This document shows, piece after piece, positions 35,816 to 48,215 of a stretch of 64,000 bases of DNA. A program made the translations under genes and the position numbers. Below the pieces are notes generated by a model. The model saw only the letters and a program-made list of their open reading frames with translations. It was not told the origin of the DNA and did no database searches. Source of the stretch: Embiotoca jacksoni (Eukaryota > Chordata > Actinopteri > Embiotocidae); contig JAKOON010000020.1 of the NCBI GenBank assembly GCA_022577435.1, forward strand, positions 10,197,324 through 10,261,323, given 5' to 3'. Positions within the stretch are counted from its first letter, which is position 1. Each line of letters starts with the position of its first letter.

Positions 35816-38623
35816 CAAGGTGTGTTAGGGCAACGCTATGGAATATTTTGCAAGCTCTTTTGGGTCACAGTGTTCATGAGGGATATTTCCATTCATTGCT
35901 GCAGAGTGCGTCTAGTCTAGCAGGTGTTGCTCGAGACGGCCGGGGAGTAATCCAGGCTATGACAGGTTCTGAATTATGGAGACTGGCAGCAGCCTGCTCC
36001 GAGAGAAATGGGATATGGGGCTCTTGAATACAAAGACTGAGTATAGTAGCACTTTGACTTGAGCACAGCTTAGACCATTGGCTTTCTAATAGTTCCTCAA
36101 AGACCACAATGGGTAAAATGGAGAGAAGCATTTACATTTTTAACTCAATTTAAGGGCAAACTGAGGGATATTGCTGAACTTGTTCAAATAGTATTGTATC
36201 CCCATGTAATCTGGGATAAATTGGTGAACAGGGTAAGGCATTGGTTGCCATACCGTATATGGTATACAATATACCATATTAAGCCATATTAAATTACATC
36301 AGTTATAAAGTAACTTCTCACAAAAAAGCACACAAAGACTTTCAAAAGTGTAATTGCCATTGGCATGGATGAAATTGTGTTATCCCAACAATCTCGTAGC
36401 CGAGCCGCAGTGCAGTGCAATACATTGGAATATACAGTAAGCTGAGACTGATTTGCAATGCCACAGAGTAGCAAGCAGAAAGCCTATAAATCATCCTGAA
36501 ACTGCAGTTTTTCTTCACATGACAGATAAACATGCTAATCTCTGTTTGTAGCCTTGTCTTTTCTCATTTCCTCTCGGGTTCGCCTGATACTATAATTTTC
36601 CATGTGGTGTTGACAGAGAAATCCTGTATTGCCCACATCCAAACAATAGTACATTATTTTCTGAGGGGGCTGTTAACAACTTTTCATGCTCTCTGCTGTT
36701 TTTGTTTATCTCATTGTTTTTCCTACATTTTGATCATAATTACTGTCCATTTCCTCGGTTTTCCTCTTTCTCTCCTGCTCCCTTTTAGTTTCTTCAGCGA
36801 TTCTGCTTGATGTGGCTGGAAAAGGGCTCGGGGACCAGGAAGGTGGGTAAGATGAAGAAGGAAGCACAGAAATAAAGAGAGGAAAACAGAAATAAATGGG
36901 AGCAAAGTGATCCCAAAAGAAAACTGTGTTTATTGTGTTTACATCTGAACGCTGACCTATGCATGTTTAGGTGTCTACCTGGACTGTGTATATCTGTCCA
37001 GAGTAAAAAATGAGGTGGGAAATTTCCTAATAGATACACACAAGTTTGACAGTCATAATGGTGGAGAGATATCAATGAGAACTTGACTGTGGATTCCTGA
37101 CACTGCGATAGTAAACATACTCTGAATGCTGCCTGTTAGGAGAGACTGGCAAAAAAAGACGCTTCGGTGTACCTCCACAGATCTCCATCTTCTTTCTTCT
37201 TTTGCTTGGTTGACATATGCATTTCTTTGGAGCGCATGCTAATTTCTTCTTTGCAAAAAACTCAATGGATTTTTAATTCAATGCAAACATTTTTGAGAGA
37301 TGATTAAGATATTTATTTGCCATTATTCTGTACATAAACATAAATAATCATCTCTTTCAAATCAAATCAAGTCAATGAAAAACTCTCTTGATTATCAATC
37401 ACACATTTTCTTCACACATTCCATATTCACCTGAAAGACGTGGCTGGTTATGATGCTGACCACATATTCCAGCAAAGCCAGTCTGCAAAGCAACATTCCT
37501 CCTATGAGCTGTGAAATCATTCAGCCCTTGAATCATCTCCGCCGTGTTGCTAGCCCGACTTGTCATCATATTGTAGCAACTCTGATTGATATTCCTGTGG
37601 AAAAGCTGCCAGACAGCTCGGCAGCATTCTACAGAAGCTTACCGGTATAATGTGCATAATTCAGCGTGCTCATTGTAAGCCATCCGCTGCACTTCAGAAT
37701 GATTAGCCGTGAAAATGTGGCACAGACATTTGGCGTTGGATGCTGAGCGCCCTGCAGATTCTCATGTTAGTTTCCATGGATTTTCCAGCGTTCTTCACTC
37801 AAGAGGAGACAAACGGACACAGCTGAAATGTGAAAGATGCTCCATGTAAGGGGAGTAAAATGAGACTCAAAACATTGTTGGCATTCGCTACGAAATACAT
37901 AATGTCCCGGTGCTGTTACACAGTCATGATGAGCAATAGACTGAAGCTTGATGTGATCAGTCATTGTGGGTAACACTGACCCGGAGCAGCCACGAGCAAC
38001 GAAATCAAAGGTAAAAAGTGTTGCATTTGTTCTAATAAATGTACTTCAATTGTTTACACAGTGAAGCTACATCAATAGAAAGGTGGCAAGAAAAATATCT
38101 TTCACAGCTGCTGTATGATGCTATCATGTGATTAAGGCCTCATATTAAGAACACTGCAGCTGAGAGTAGAAGGAGCCAGCGGGATAGAAGCAAAAGGATT
38201 TGTACTACATTATCTGTCAACCCGTGTCACATTATTGGCAATTTTACACAGCAAGTATGCCAACGCTAAGTTGTTCTGCCAGAGAGCCTTTATTAGCTTC
38301 ACTGAATTGACTGGAATCAATATCACAGGGTCGAAATGCCCCCCAAAAAATGGGTTGGGTTGAAATTAAAGAGAGACAATTGGCAGTATCTCTCCCAACA
38401 ATTCAAACCAGCTCTCAGAGCCTATATCTTTCTCTTGGCCAGGTAATGTTTTATTGAAACCAGAGGGAGCTCCTTAGTGTGGTCAGTCACAGGTGCAGGG
38501 AAATGGCAGCATGGTGTTGGGCCATGACACCTGTCAAAAGGTGAAATGAAGGCTCAGGCAGCATGGCAGCAGGAGCCGTCAGCTCAGGCAGGAAATGTAC
38601 TTTTTTTTTTTCTCCATCTTCAG
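35816..38623. other. Unique non-coding DNA
   Basis: No gene is supported. A 10-bp-arm palindrome at 36,257-36,279 is listed separately. The block 37,500-37,750 is complex and unique with homeodomain-like and GATA-like motifs and may be regulatory. The stretch 38,430-38,600 leads into the candidate exon. Confidence 0.45.
36257..36279. repeat. Perfect 10-bp inverted repeat, 3-nt loop
   Basis: ATATGGTATA, CAA, TATACCATAT. It is a perfect cruciform-capable palindrome in AT-rich DNA. It is probably a chance or repeat-derived structure; no transposon body was recognised around it. Confidence 0.8.
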
Positions 38624-38801
38624 ATGAAGGATGGGCAGGAACGCAGCGCAGTGGTGATGGTTACAGGGGCAGCCCCTAGTCAACCCTACGCCTCCAGCCA
38701 GTCACACTTAGTGGACCGTAGCTCTTTCACCCAATCTCTCAGAGTCCCTGAGGAGCCGGTTGACAGGTCCTCCACCAGGCCTCACCGAGAGTCAGCAACA
38801 G
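38624..38801 (+). CDS. Candidate internal coding exon, unknown gene
   Basis: This is the best coding candidate in the window. A textbook acceptor (T11, then CTCCATCTTCAG at 38612-38623) is followed by 178 bases open in only one frame, starting ATG AAG GAT GGG. The other two frames stop within 60 bases. The peptide (about 59 residues, MKDGQERSAVVMVTGAAPSQ...) is rich in Ser, Pro, Arg and Gln, like a disordered segment. Composition is noticeably more GC-rich than the flanks. The proposed donor is AACAG|GTGCTA at 38802, only moderate; the frame stays open to a stop at 38843-38845, so the 3' edge is uncertain. I do not recognise the family. No partner exon could be linked to it in this window. 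Confidence 0.35.
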
Positions 38802-38845
38802 GTGCTAAGGCTTTCTTTGAGTGTGGTTGTTGTGCATTACTCTAG

Positions 38846-41173
38846 GCCTGGTGTGTTTCTTTATCGTCTTGAAGAAAATTAATGTTTTGAAGTAGTTGGA
38901 TAGAGTAAATGTGCAATGACTACTGACATGAAACAATGTCCCTGACAAGGTTGTGTTAGAATCCTGGAGGTGCCACAGAGCATATTGACTGTGACATGAT
39001 GACCTGAGACTACAAATGCAAGTCCATATGACAACACACATTTTACTAGAAATAGTAGTTTTGCGGAAATAATTTGTCTAGACTGGTATCTAAGCGTGGC
39101 AGGTGTGCTGGGAGTGGTGTATCTCTGCACAAGGGGACTACTTTGGAGGGGATGGTGGAGTCTTGTGGTAACTATGGGCAGTACTACAACGGATAGTACA
39201 ATAGAATGCAGATTTTATAGTAGTGATGCTCACGGTGATCTTAAAGTAAATTTATTAACTGGGAGGGTTGTGACTATGGTTAAATATGGCAGCTGTGTTA
39301 ACTGTTCGAGTCCAGCCTCGGACTCTTCATCATATGTAATACCATACTTTCTATCCCGTTGCTTCTTGACTGCCTCTTCACTATCAACTGTACAAAAACG
39401 GCATGAAACCAATGATGGTGAATACATCAAATGCAGCTCACATGCCAGTCGCGGCTGCGGGGAAGTTTGACATAGCTGTTAAAAAAATCCAACAGCGCCT
39501 TGATTGAGCTACCAGTCATGTAGCTGACAACATGTGCTATGCAGTTAGTGTGGGAAGGTGCCTCGGTGGCTGCAGACTCTGGCTATTGCTGATGTGTGTG
39601 AATGCGTGTGCACGTGTACATGCGTGTGTGTCCATGTATAGCTATGCCGTGGCTGTGGCCCACACACGCTGCTGACTTTGTAAACGCCTGTGTCAGGATC
39701 AAAAGCCCGGCCATCCACAGACATACTTGATTAGTGAGGGGCAGCTTACAATAGCTGCTACACCAAAGACTGCCGGACAGATGGACTTATTTTTCTGTCT
39801 GAATGCTGTAAATACGGCGGGGCTTCAATGTGTTTTACTTGGCATTATGTCTGCAGTTATGTAAAACAAGCTCAGGAACTGGTCGAGGTTTTTATTTTCT
39901 AAAGTGTCTGATTTCCCTTATCAGCAGCATCTATACTATGTAGTATATTTGATTAGTAGAGTTTACATTTTTATTACAAAGTGTTTTTCCATTGTGGCAA
40001 TTTTCTTTCAATCTTGTCTTTTTTTAATCACTTCTTCTCCGCCCCTGCACTCAAAGTGACTGGACACACTTTTTAATCGTAAGACCTTGGTTTTGTTTCT
40101 TAATGCTTCATTTGAAAACCAATTAGCTTCTCTCTTGGATTCAATTACCAAAGTGAAAGGCTAGTGCTATCTTGCCTCAGCAATAATAACATAATAATTG
40201 TATTCACACACATCCCCTCCCCCAGCCCGCCTTCAGCATACTGCTCTTTCAGGCGGAGTCTGATCCCTTCCCCTGGCCTTGGCTACATGGTATGTGAATT
40301 GATTCAAAGTCGGAGTGATCATACCACTCGCTGATAAACAAAACACAACTGTTGGCTTGGCTCCTCTTTCAAAATCAATGAGGTTGAGAACATTTGAAAT
40401 GGATTTCTCCTTGAGGACACGGTGAGTGCCTTGAAAATGCGCTCCATATTTCCACCACCGTTGGCACAGTTTGACATGGGTGTTTGGGTGTGTGCCTGTG
40501 TGGGCTGCAGAATGTGTGTACAAATTAGTGTACATGTGTGACAGAAAAAAGGCTCCGAGTTTGTGGTTGTGTGATTATGTGCCGGTGTGTGTGTGTGTGT
40601 GTCAGCAGTCAGTCAGAATCTGGAAAGCATCACGACTCGCCAGGACCATTGACGACGTGTGCGTACAACACTGACTCTGCCCTGAAATGGTCCCAGACAG
40701 CAGAGAATATGTTTATAATGAGGCTGAAACTGAAGAAAAATGATATGTTCAGACATTATAACAGCGTGTGCCTTGATTGCTCCACCACACTAACGCTTTC
40801 ACCAACATTCGCTACAATATTATTTTTCTAAGAAAGGTAATTTCTTATTATTATAAGGACTGTAATGTCACTCCAACATTATTTATTACACTGATACATA
40901 TTAAAAACATTAAAATATGTTTGAACTCGTCATGTTTCTGTGAGGTGGGCCAAAAGGCAAAAGTTTTTGTAATCTTTGGTGAGTTCTGTACATGTTTGTT
41001 CTTTGAGAATATCCCACGTGTTCCTTCATATACGAGATGATATGAACTGAATTTGCTCCTTTGCGAGGCCGAGGACCACCAGCTATGCTCTGTAAAGTGT
41101 ATCAGTGTTCACACTGTCGTTAACCACCGCTGTTGTGGCTGTTGTGATTAGATTTAATTGGCCCTCCCTTAGA

Positions 41174-41224
<51 letters not shown>

Positions 41225-42665
41225 CACAGCAGCTACTCACATGGATTTCATAAGGTTACGTCTCGTAGGTGCCTCGTGGCTCGCTGACCTGAAAACAGTA
41301 TTCACTTCCTGTATGGGTTGAGGTCGTCTTGACCAACGTAAATCACCCCCCACTTCGATTACACGCTCTGCTTCTGTCACCAGTCTCCCCCTCTCAACCC
41401 CCAAACAATTTCAAAGCTAATTGCTTCCGACATAAGCATGCAGTTAGCGTATTGATATGTGGTTTGTGGAGTTAAATTATGCACAAGCATCACTTAGAGC
41501 TGCACTTGAACCTGAGAAGACTGGATCTAACCGGTGGGACTGCGACGGGGGGGAAATACCTTAAATGTTTTGGAATGTGTGCTAGGAACCCCGAACATTA
41601 ACCCACATCTGTTTCAGCATAATTATCATGTTATCTGTGATCCGTAGGAATTAAGTCAATACCACTGTGAAATTTTTGCACCATTTGTTGGATGAATATG
41701 TAGATTTTCATGTGATATTTCCATAACTGAATAACCTTCAGAAAAGTGTATGCAAGCACCATCTGTTTATCATTGTGCAAAACACACCTTGAGTTTATTT
41801 GAAATTTGAAATGTCAACTTTGACTTTAGCAAATTGGCTGCTATATTCACTATTTATAAATACTGATTACATTTTACATTCAAAATGAATGAGGACTGCA
41901 GATGTAGTCTGTGGTGAATAACGCAGTTATTGTGTTGAGTGTGATTCCTGAAGACTGCTGTGATGTTTAAAATACAGAAGCTACGGTGGTGGGGTTTACT
42001 ACCACCAATGAATGGAGCCTCTTTCTAATGTGCCCGGTTCTTATTCTGGCTCTGATATAGTAATCCAACTCAGTCTGAGCACCACAAACTTTACTCGTCA
42101 CATCAGCCAGGGTGATGATTAATTTAAGTAAACAGTTTGGATATGGCTTTCGCTGCGCTACAAGTGTTCATCTCAAAGATGTGCTGAAATATATGCTTTA
42201 TGTATTCTCAGGGGACAGCAAAAATCAACAAGAAAAATCATCAGCGTTGAGGGATATAAAAGCAAGCATCCATCTTTATTAAAGTCCCCGGTTTATGTTC
42301 TAGGATCCCAATCCTCCTTGGATTGTAAACTGGTCCTGAAAATAAACAGCTGCTGGAAAGAAGTAAACAAATAAAAATAAAAAAATGTTTGAAATTAATC
42401 ACTGGAACTTCCATATCTCTCTCTCACACACTGTGCAAGCATTGAAATGCTCACACTAATCTGTACTTACACAAACACATACGGTGTGTTGAGAAAGTCC
42501 GATGAGTACAGTTCTCGATTGTTCTTTTTTGTATTTTCTTATATGTGAAATACAGTTTAACCACCATTAGGGCTAAATATGATATATAAAATACATAAAG
42601 TCATAGCATAGGAAATATCGGATACTTTGGGATATGATTTCCTGATTTGAAATGCAGGGACAGAG
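38846..42665. other. Unique non-coding DNA with microsatellite
   Basis: Apart from the CA tract listed separately, no gene or repeat was recognised. TG-rich impure tracts lie at 39,590-39,650 and 40,584-40,601 ((GT)n). The block 40,190-40,480 is unique and complex, with a forkhead-like 'gataaacaaaaca' at about 40,332, and may be regulatory. A 124-codon frame at 39,096-39,470 has no motif or splice support. Confidence 0.45.
41177..41222. repeat. (AC)23 microsatellite
   Basis: Twenty-three uninterrupted AC units. A 60-codon frame across it is spurious. Confidence 0.97.
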
Positions 42666-42749
42666 ATGCAGCAAAGGTCTGATCAGCCCAGAGTCAATCT
42701 GTGGACTTCGTGGGCATCCATCCGAACCATTAGCCTACCAGGGCGCTAC
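42666..42749 (-). mobile_element. tRNA-derived SINE fragment
   Basis: Read on the minus strand, this gives a tRNA-like head with an A-box-like 'taggctaatggtt' (plus 42725-42737). A degenerate B box 'agattgactc' follows (about 42691-42700), and then 'gacctttgctgcat', a phrase I recall directly downstream of the tRNA-like part in common percomorph SINEs. It is truncated: no tail or target duplication was found. Confidence 0.5.
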
Positions 42750-44056
42750 AATTTTCATTTATTGACAGAGTTTTGCATTATGACTGAAGTCACTTTGTGT
42801 CCACCATTTTATTGGCCACCACCGTTTACCACTGCCGCACACAGCACACTGATACAATCCGAATAACTCACACAGCCGCACATTTGCAGGCCTGCCATAA
42901 ATGTTTGATCCTTTGACAAAGAGAGTGGAAAAGATCCGGAAGCCCGTTGTCATTAAATCTGTGTTGGTTTATTTGTGTAAGACACTGGGGCTCAGGAGGA
43001 GAGCTGACAAGACCTGGGGTGATCCACAGTCCATTTGTTCACTCATTTCTGGAATTTACTTTCTGCACAGCGACGGAAAGGTTGGAATTTGTTGAGTGAA
43101 TGGAGAAAGTCTGGATAAATGGGTACGCCTGTGTGGAAGCTATCTGAGGATGGTGCTGAGATTGTAGTGTGTAAGGTGTTGTGTTTAGAAGTTTGATGAT
43201 GATATTTACATAATAATTAAGCATCTCTGAACTTCATAATCTAGTAAGGAAATTAGTTTCCAATTCTTTAAGCGGTGTGGGGTGGTAGTGGAGCAGCAGG
43301 GCTCATTGGGGGTCCGTGTGGCATTGTCTCCTGGGCTTATTGTGGGGAACATTTCGAAGCAGCTGTTTTTCGGCTGCACTAAATGGAGACGTTGTCCTGA
43401 GCCGCTGTGTCCCCCCAACTTTCCCTCCCCTGCCTTTACCGATACTTCCCCAAATCCACTTTCTCTTTCCCACCCCACGCAGCAGCACACAGGAGGGGCG
43501 AGGGGTAGAAGTGGTGGGGTCAGTTTACCAATCTAAACTGAAGCCATCATCAGCCACTCTCCCTCACTTCCCCCACATACCAACCTCCCCCTGTACTCCT
43601 TTCCTGCCTGATGTGGCCCTAGACAGGATCTCATCCCACACAACTGGCCAGGTCTCCCTCTAAAGTGTCAAAGCGGGTCTTAATTTAAAAGCCCCTGGGC
43701 CCATTGCAAACTATTCAAGTATGCTTACCACTCAATTATCTTCTTGTCCCCTGTTTCTTCACCACTAAAGCCCGTTCTGAAAACATTTAGGAGTGCTGTG
43801 TGGCGGGTCAACCTTGGTTTCCTCATGCCCTTGTCCTTCAACACCAAACTGAAATGCACCAAACACTTGTGATAAAAGACAAAGATTTGACATTTTTTAA
43901 TAGAGGAGATAGTCTTTGTGACAAACTAAGCAATGCTTCCTGCTCCCTGAGATTGTAAAGTGATGTCAGCGCTCTTCGACCCTGTTTCTCAGTATTTGAC
44001 ATCCCCCCTGGTGGCTATTAGTTTAGTTAAAGATTGCCCCTTTTTTTCTCCTTTAG
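42750..44056. other. Unique non-coding DNA, partly C-rich
   Basis: The block 43,265-43,670 is GC-richer and becomes strongly C/T-rich after 43,410. Frames of 84-115 codons in it follow that bias and have no splice support. The stretch 43,940-44,056 ends in the acceptor of the next candidate exon. Confidence 0.45.
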
Positions 44057-44266
44057 TGGTCAGTCAGAAACAAATAGTGTGCTTGCCCTCCAGTGTTTGC
44101 CGAAAAAGCCCCTGTGAGACCTTGCGGCTTGGAAACGTTTATGAACACTCAGAAGCACAGGAAACATCCAGAGGAAAACGTCCCCTCTCTCTCCAAACCC
44201 GCCCTCCCCTCTTCGAATCCTTACCAGCAGTGGCTTTGGGACCAGAGAGCTTGAGAAAGGCCAAAG
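44057..44266 (+). CDS. Candidate internal coding exon, unknown gene
   Basis: Both splice sites are good: acceptor CCCCTTTTTTTCTCCTTTAG ending at 44056 and donor CCAAAG|GTGAGTGAG at 44267. The enclosed 210 bases (exactly 70 codons long) are open in only one phase; the other two stop within about 60 bases. The peptide includes CRKSPCETLRLGNVYEHSEA and SLRKAKG and is not recognised. An alternative acceptor (GGTCAG, 44063) would shorten it slightly. Without homology or transcript data it could equally be a non-coding or decoy exon. It has the same strand as the 38,624 candidate. Confidence 0.28.
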
Positions 44267-45801
44267 GTGAGTGAGAGAAAAGCACAGATGACTCTCAGAT
44301 GGATTAGCACTAAGTGATCCAGACTCTCCCACACAATCACAACACCTAAGAGGTCATTTTCAAGAGGAGCCTCAGATCAGTCTGTTTGACCAAATTCAAC
44401 TACCTGCTCGAGAGACCAACATGTGAGAAAGAACAGTTTATATCTCAAATCTATTACGGTATCTTGGACATAAATACTTTTCATTATCATTACTGTTATT
44501 GGAAGAAGCAGTCAGCATCGCAAGTTGTATATTTGAATGTTATATTGCATGCAGTTGATTATTCAAACTGCCCTGGATAACATTATCAGTAAATTAGTGG
44601 AACGTGAATTCTCTGACAAATTATGGATCCCCACACAGAGGTGGGCGAGACATCATTAATCTTGCATACATATGAAAATGGAGTCGGGTGGCTTAACACT
44701 CTTAAACATAAATCAACCCGCTATCCATCATGTGCGTTGTGTCTCACTCTTCCAGGAAAAGGACATGATAAGAGAGAGACTGGTTATCAAAAAGCAAACA
44801 CTGTACTCATTTGTATCTTTCAGAAATTACCAAGCAAAGATTAAACTCCCAGATGCAGAGTTGGATTTCATTCAAGGTGGATAAACCCCCTTTTGCTATT
44901 GCCAGCTGTAATGGATGACTCTGATATCTACCATCTATTTGAATGAGGAATTATCACTGTGGATACTTTGTGATATTAGGAGACTGTATGAGCCTTAAAA
45001 AGCCTAACTTTTCTAAATATAGCCCTGCGTAAATGGCTTTCCGCTGTCTCTGGCCTCTAAATTCTCAGTTCAGCATTTCCTGCCAGAGGCTTCATTCACA
45101 CCACGCAGACAATAAACTGATTTCTGAATCACTAATGATGTTGAATTTTTCTTTGGCTGTCCCTCTATGTTCTAAGCTGTAAGACTTATTGATTGTACAG
45201 GATGTGCATAGTGCCATCAAGTAATATCTGTTTGTCTTCTGTTTGTCTCTCCCCCAGTTCAAACTAATTTCTCTTAAGTGATCAAATACAAGTCATGTGT
45301 AAATAGGCCTTACGCCATTTTTCTAACTCCAGTCCATACTGACAGTAAAATGCTTTGCTAACTTTCAGCTGTTGTCACTGATTAGTGATTCCCTTTTTTC
45401 CAATAAATTTAAATGGGTCTTATGGAGACACTGGAGCTTTCACAGTTACATGGGACTTTATAAGAAAACATCTCCAGTCTTAAGGCTATGTTGGTCTGTG
45501 GTGGAGTAAAGCTAATTGAAACCACTCGCCTCAACTACATTACTGAGTTGTTCTCAGTTCGCATGACACTGCTGTCCTCCATCTGAACGCCTAGAAACCT
45601 TCCAAACAGACAAAGCACATTTTGCTTCGCTCACAACCTGCATACTCAAGAGGTAATTTACACAGCTTGATGTGATCCTGCAGATATAAAATCCCACATA
45701 CTGTATCTTAGATGTTTGGCTACAGAGAGTAGCACACTTTTCTCCAACAACTAACTGTTACTAAAAACTGCTCTGGCCTTCACACAGAACACAACCATTA
45801 A
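44267..45801. other. Unique non-coding DNA
   Basis: No gene or repeat was recognised. A pyrimidine-rich acceptor-like site (TCTCCCCCAG at about 45,258) is followed by an immediate stop. Confidence 0.45.
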
Positions 45802-46286
45802 AGGTCCTATATTGTATGAATGCATATTTTGATATTTTTTTAAACTATAAAGAAGGTCAAGTTTCTACATGAAAGCTGTGAAAGTGTCAGTCCACAAATA
45901 AAGGAAGACAGCCTGTATTCGGCAAATGTCCCGTTTACACTTTTATAAATTTGTGATGTCACAAACTCACTCATGTCCTCCCTCAGCACGGGCCACAGAG
46001 TGGTCATTCTGTCATGTAGCTAGCAAGCTACACAACCTAATAAAATCTGTGGTTGGCCTGAACGTGAGTTACTCAGGAAAGAAACAACCACTCAGAAGAG
46101 AGGGTCAAAGATATCAATGTGCCTTAAACAAAACACACTGTTCTTGATAGAGCACTAGAGAGAAGCTTAAGAAAGGCAATCTAAAACTATACTGAGATGT
46201 TTTTTAATACTTAACACCACAAGAATATATTCATATAGATATCAAGACTGCAAATTAAACACAGGAAAAGTGTCAATATGGGACCT
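45802..46286. mobile_element. MITE with AGGTCCTATATTG ends
   Basis: The 13-bp terminal inverted repeats are AGGTCCTATATTG (45802-45814) and CAATATGGGACCT (46274-46286), with one mismatch. I know AGGTCC(C/T)ATATT-ended elements as a large non-autonomous DNA transposon group in percomorphs. The interior (485 bp in total) has 'gtgatgtcacaaactcac' and no transposase. No clear target duplication was found. Confidence 0.75.
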
Positions 46287-47954
46287 GACAAAGTTTGAGC
46301 TACATTTGTTACCTGATAAAGATGTGCCCACATGGTGAAGCACTCATCTTCTCTGGCAATGGCTGCCACTAACAATTATTTTCATTATTAATAATTCTGA
46401 TGGCTATTTAATGAATTAATTAATAGGTCTAAAAAAAGATGTTCAGTTTATCTTAAATGACAGAAAAATTGCAAATCCAAGAATTTGAGTGGCTGATACG
46501 AATGTTTGGTTTTCTTTTTGCTAAAAAAAAACATATATGGTTATATGTATAGGTTATTGACACTGTCTTCATGTTGTTATTTTATTATTAATTAATGCCC
46601 AGGATCAGCTCCATCTATGGCCCTTTATCATTTATCGACAGAACGTTTTTTTTTTTTTTTAATTTTGCACATTAAGTACAGTAAGTATGTTTGTATTTAT
46701 TGTATGTTAACTGCTTATCCTAAAACTATATTTTGTGTTGTATTGTACAAAGAACTGATTTTCATTTTCTATTCACGTCCCTTTGCAGGCTTTCCCATGA
46801 AATGGACTCCCAGTTGCATGTTCTCCATTGCTGCCTGAGGAAAGACTACAGACATGAGACACGCTGCAGTGTGTGCATTACGACAGAAGTATTCCACAGT
46901 GTTCCACTGTTATTTTTGTATTGTTAAGCATGAATAAGTATCTTTGTGCACAAGGGGTGGTTTCTCTCTCTCACAACTAATAAGAAAACATAACATCATT
47001 CTCAGAGCTAAAAGAAGGGGGATCAAAACTAGGACACTTTGAGCTGCAGCGTGAGTATTGCCTCAGTCATAGTCCTCCAGCTCCCCCTCTCTCCTGTCAA
47101 GCACTTCCCTCCTCTCTTTTTCTCTCAATGTTTTTTACACTCTTATTCCTTGCAGACCTCCCTTCTTACGCGCCCATTTTCCTCCCTCTCAACCCCATGC
47201 ATTTCTTCTTCCTCTCCCAAATTTGTATCCCCTTTTGCACTCCACCCACTTTCCTAATCAGACACACTCATACATCAGTATCTCTCGAAAACCAATCTCC
47301 CCCTATCTCTTTATCAGCCACTCTTCCCTTCCCTCATTGTTCTCCATCCTGTGTTTTTCTCCCTCTCTTTCCATCCTCTCTTTACTTCTTTTAAAAGGTC
47401 CCACATGTGGATTTGATTGTTGAAGCTAACACAGCACAAACAGCTAAATGCTGGAGGTTTGGGTGTGGGGGTATGTTAGATATAAATCCATTGCATCAAT
47501 TCATTTCCTCAACATAATGCGGTAAAAAAAAGAAAGAAAAAAAAGACCTATTGAGCTTCTATGTCTGTTTTTTTTCTTCGAATGCTTGTTTGTATTTTTT
47601 TTTTTTGTCTTCATTAAGGATGCATTGCAGTGATTTAGAGGGAAAAGTTTGATCTGTGATGTGAACACACCAAGCTCGAGTTCATGAGCTTTTGTTCTGC
47701 ACTTTGCTGTCAAATAGTGAAATAAATGTCTACCAAGAAAATGAGACAAAATATTCAACTAATTTGTTGTTTTCAGATTTCAGTGCTGGAATAAATGATC
47801 TGTTTGAGAATTTTATGTGAACAAAAGTCAGTTAAAGTCAGGTAGCTCAAAGCTGAAAAAAGGATAAGTTTGTTTTATAAAGTGTGTTTTGGCTTGAGTT
47901 TCTTCACAGTTTTTCTGAGATGAAAGAGGTGATCGGCTCATTTGCTTTGAAGTT
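46287..47954. other. Unique non-coding DNA with pyrimidine tract
   Basis: Contains an AT-rich stretch (46,370-46,760) and a 300-base strongly C/T-biased stretch (47,080-47,395). The latter gives several overlapping Ser/Phe/Leu/Pro-rich frames with no real coding signal. No gene was recognised. Confidence 0.5.
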
Positions 47955-48215
47955 CAGTGTATAAGATTCGGGGGAATCTATTGGCAGAAATAGAATATGA
48001 TCTTCAAAATTATATTTGTATTAATGTGTAATCACCGGAAACTAAGAATTGTTGTGTTTTCGATACTCTAGAAAAGGTCCTCTTACACGGAGCACGCCAT
48101 GTTGTACTGCTGGTTTCTAGCTGGCCCAGAAGGGATATGCTAAACATTAGCATTAGAGAAGGCATCTTTGTATTGTTTTTCTTTTCTTTTTTGAAACATA
48201 AGCACGTGGTTCTTC
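47955..48215 (+). mobile_element. Interspersed repeat ('agtgtataagattcggggg' type)
   Basis: The order of phrases is 'cagtgtataagattcggg', 'atctattggcagaaat', 'aatgtgtaatcaccgga', 'aagaattgttgtgttttcg' and 'cggagcacgccatgttg'. It corresponds to a repeat I recall as very common in percomorph genomes, also found near genes. The 3' boundary is approximate because the sequence diverges into AT-rich DNA. The class (SINE-like or MITE) was not determined. Confidence 0.55.

Noticed and set aside
47039..47423. Overlapping Ser/Phe/Pro-rich frames
   Set aside because: They are a by-product of the C/T-biased tract. All frames are similarly stop-poor.
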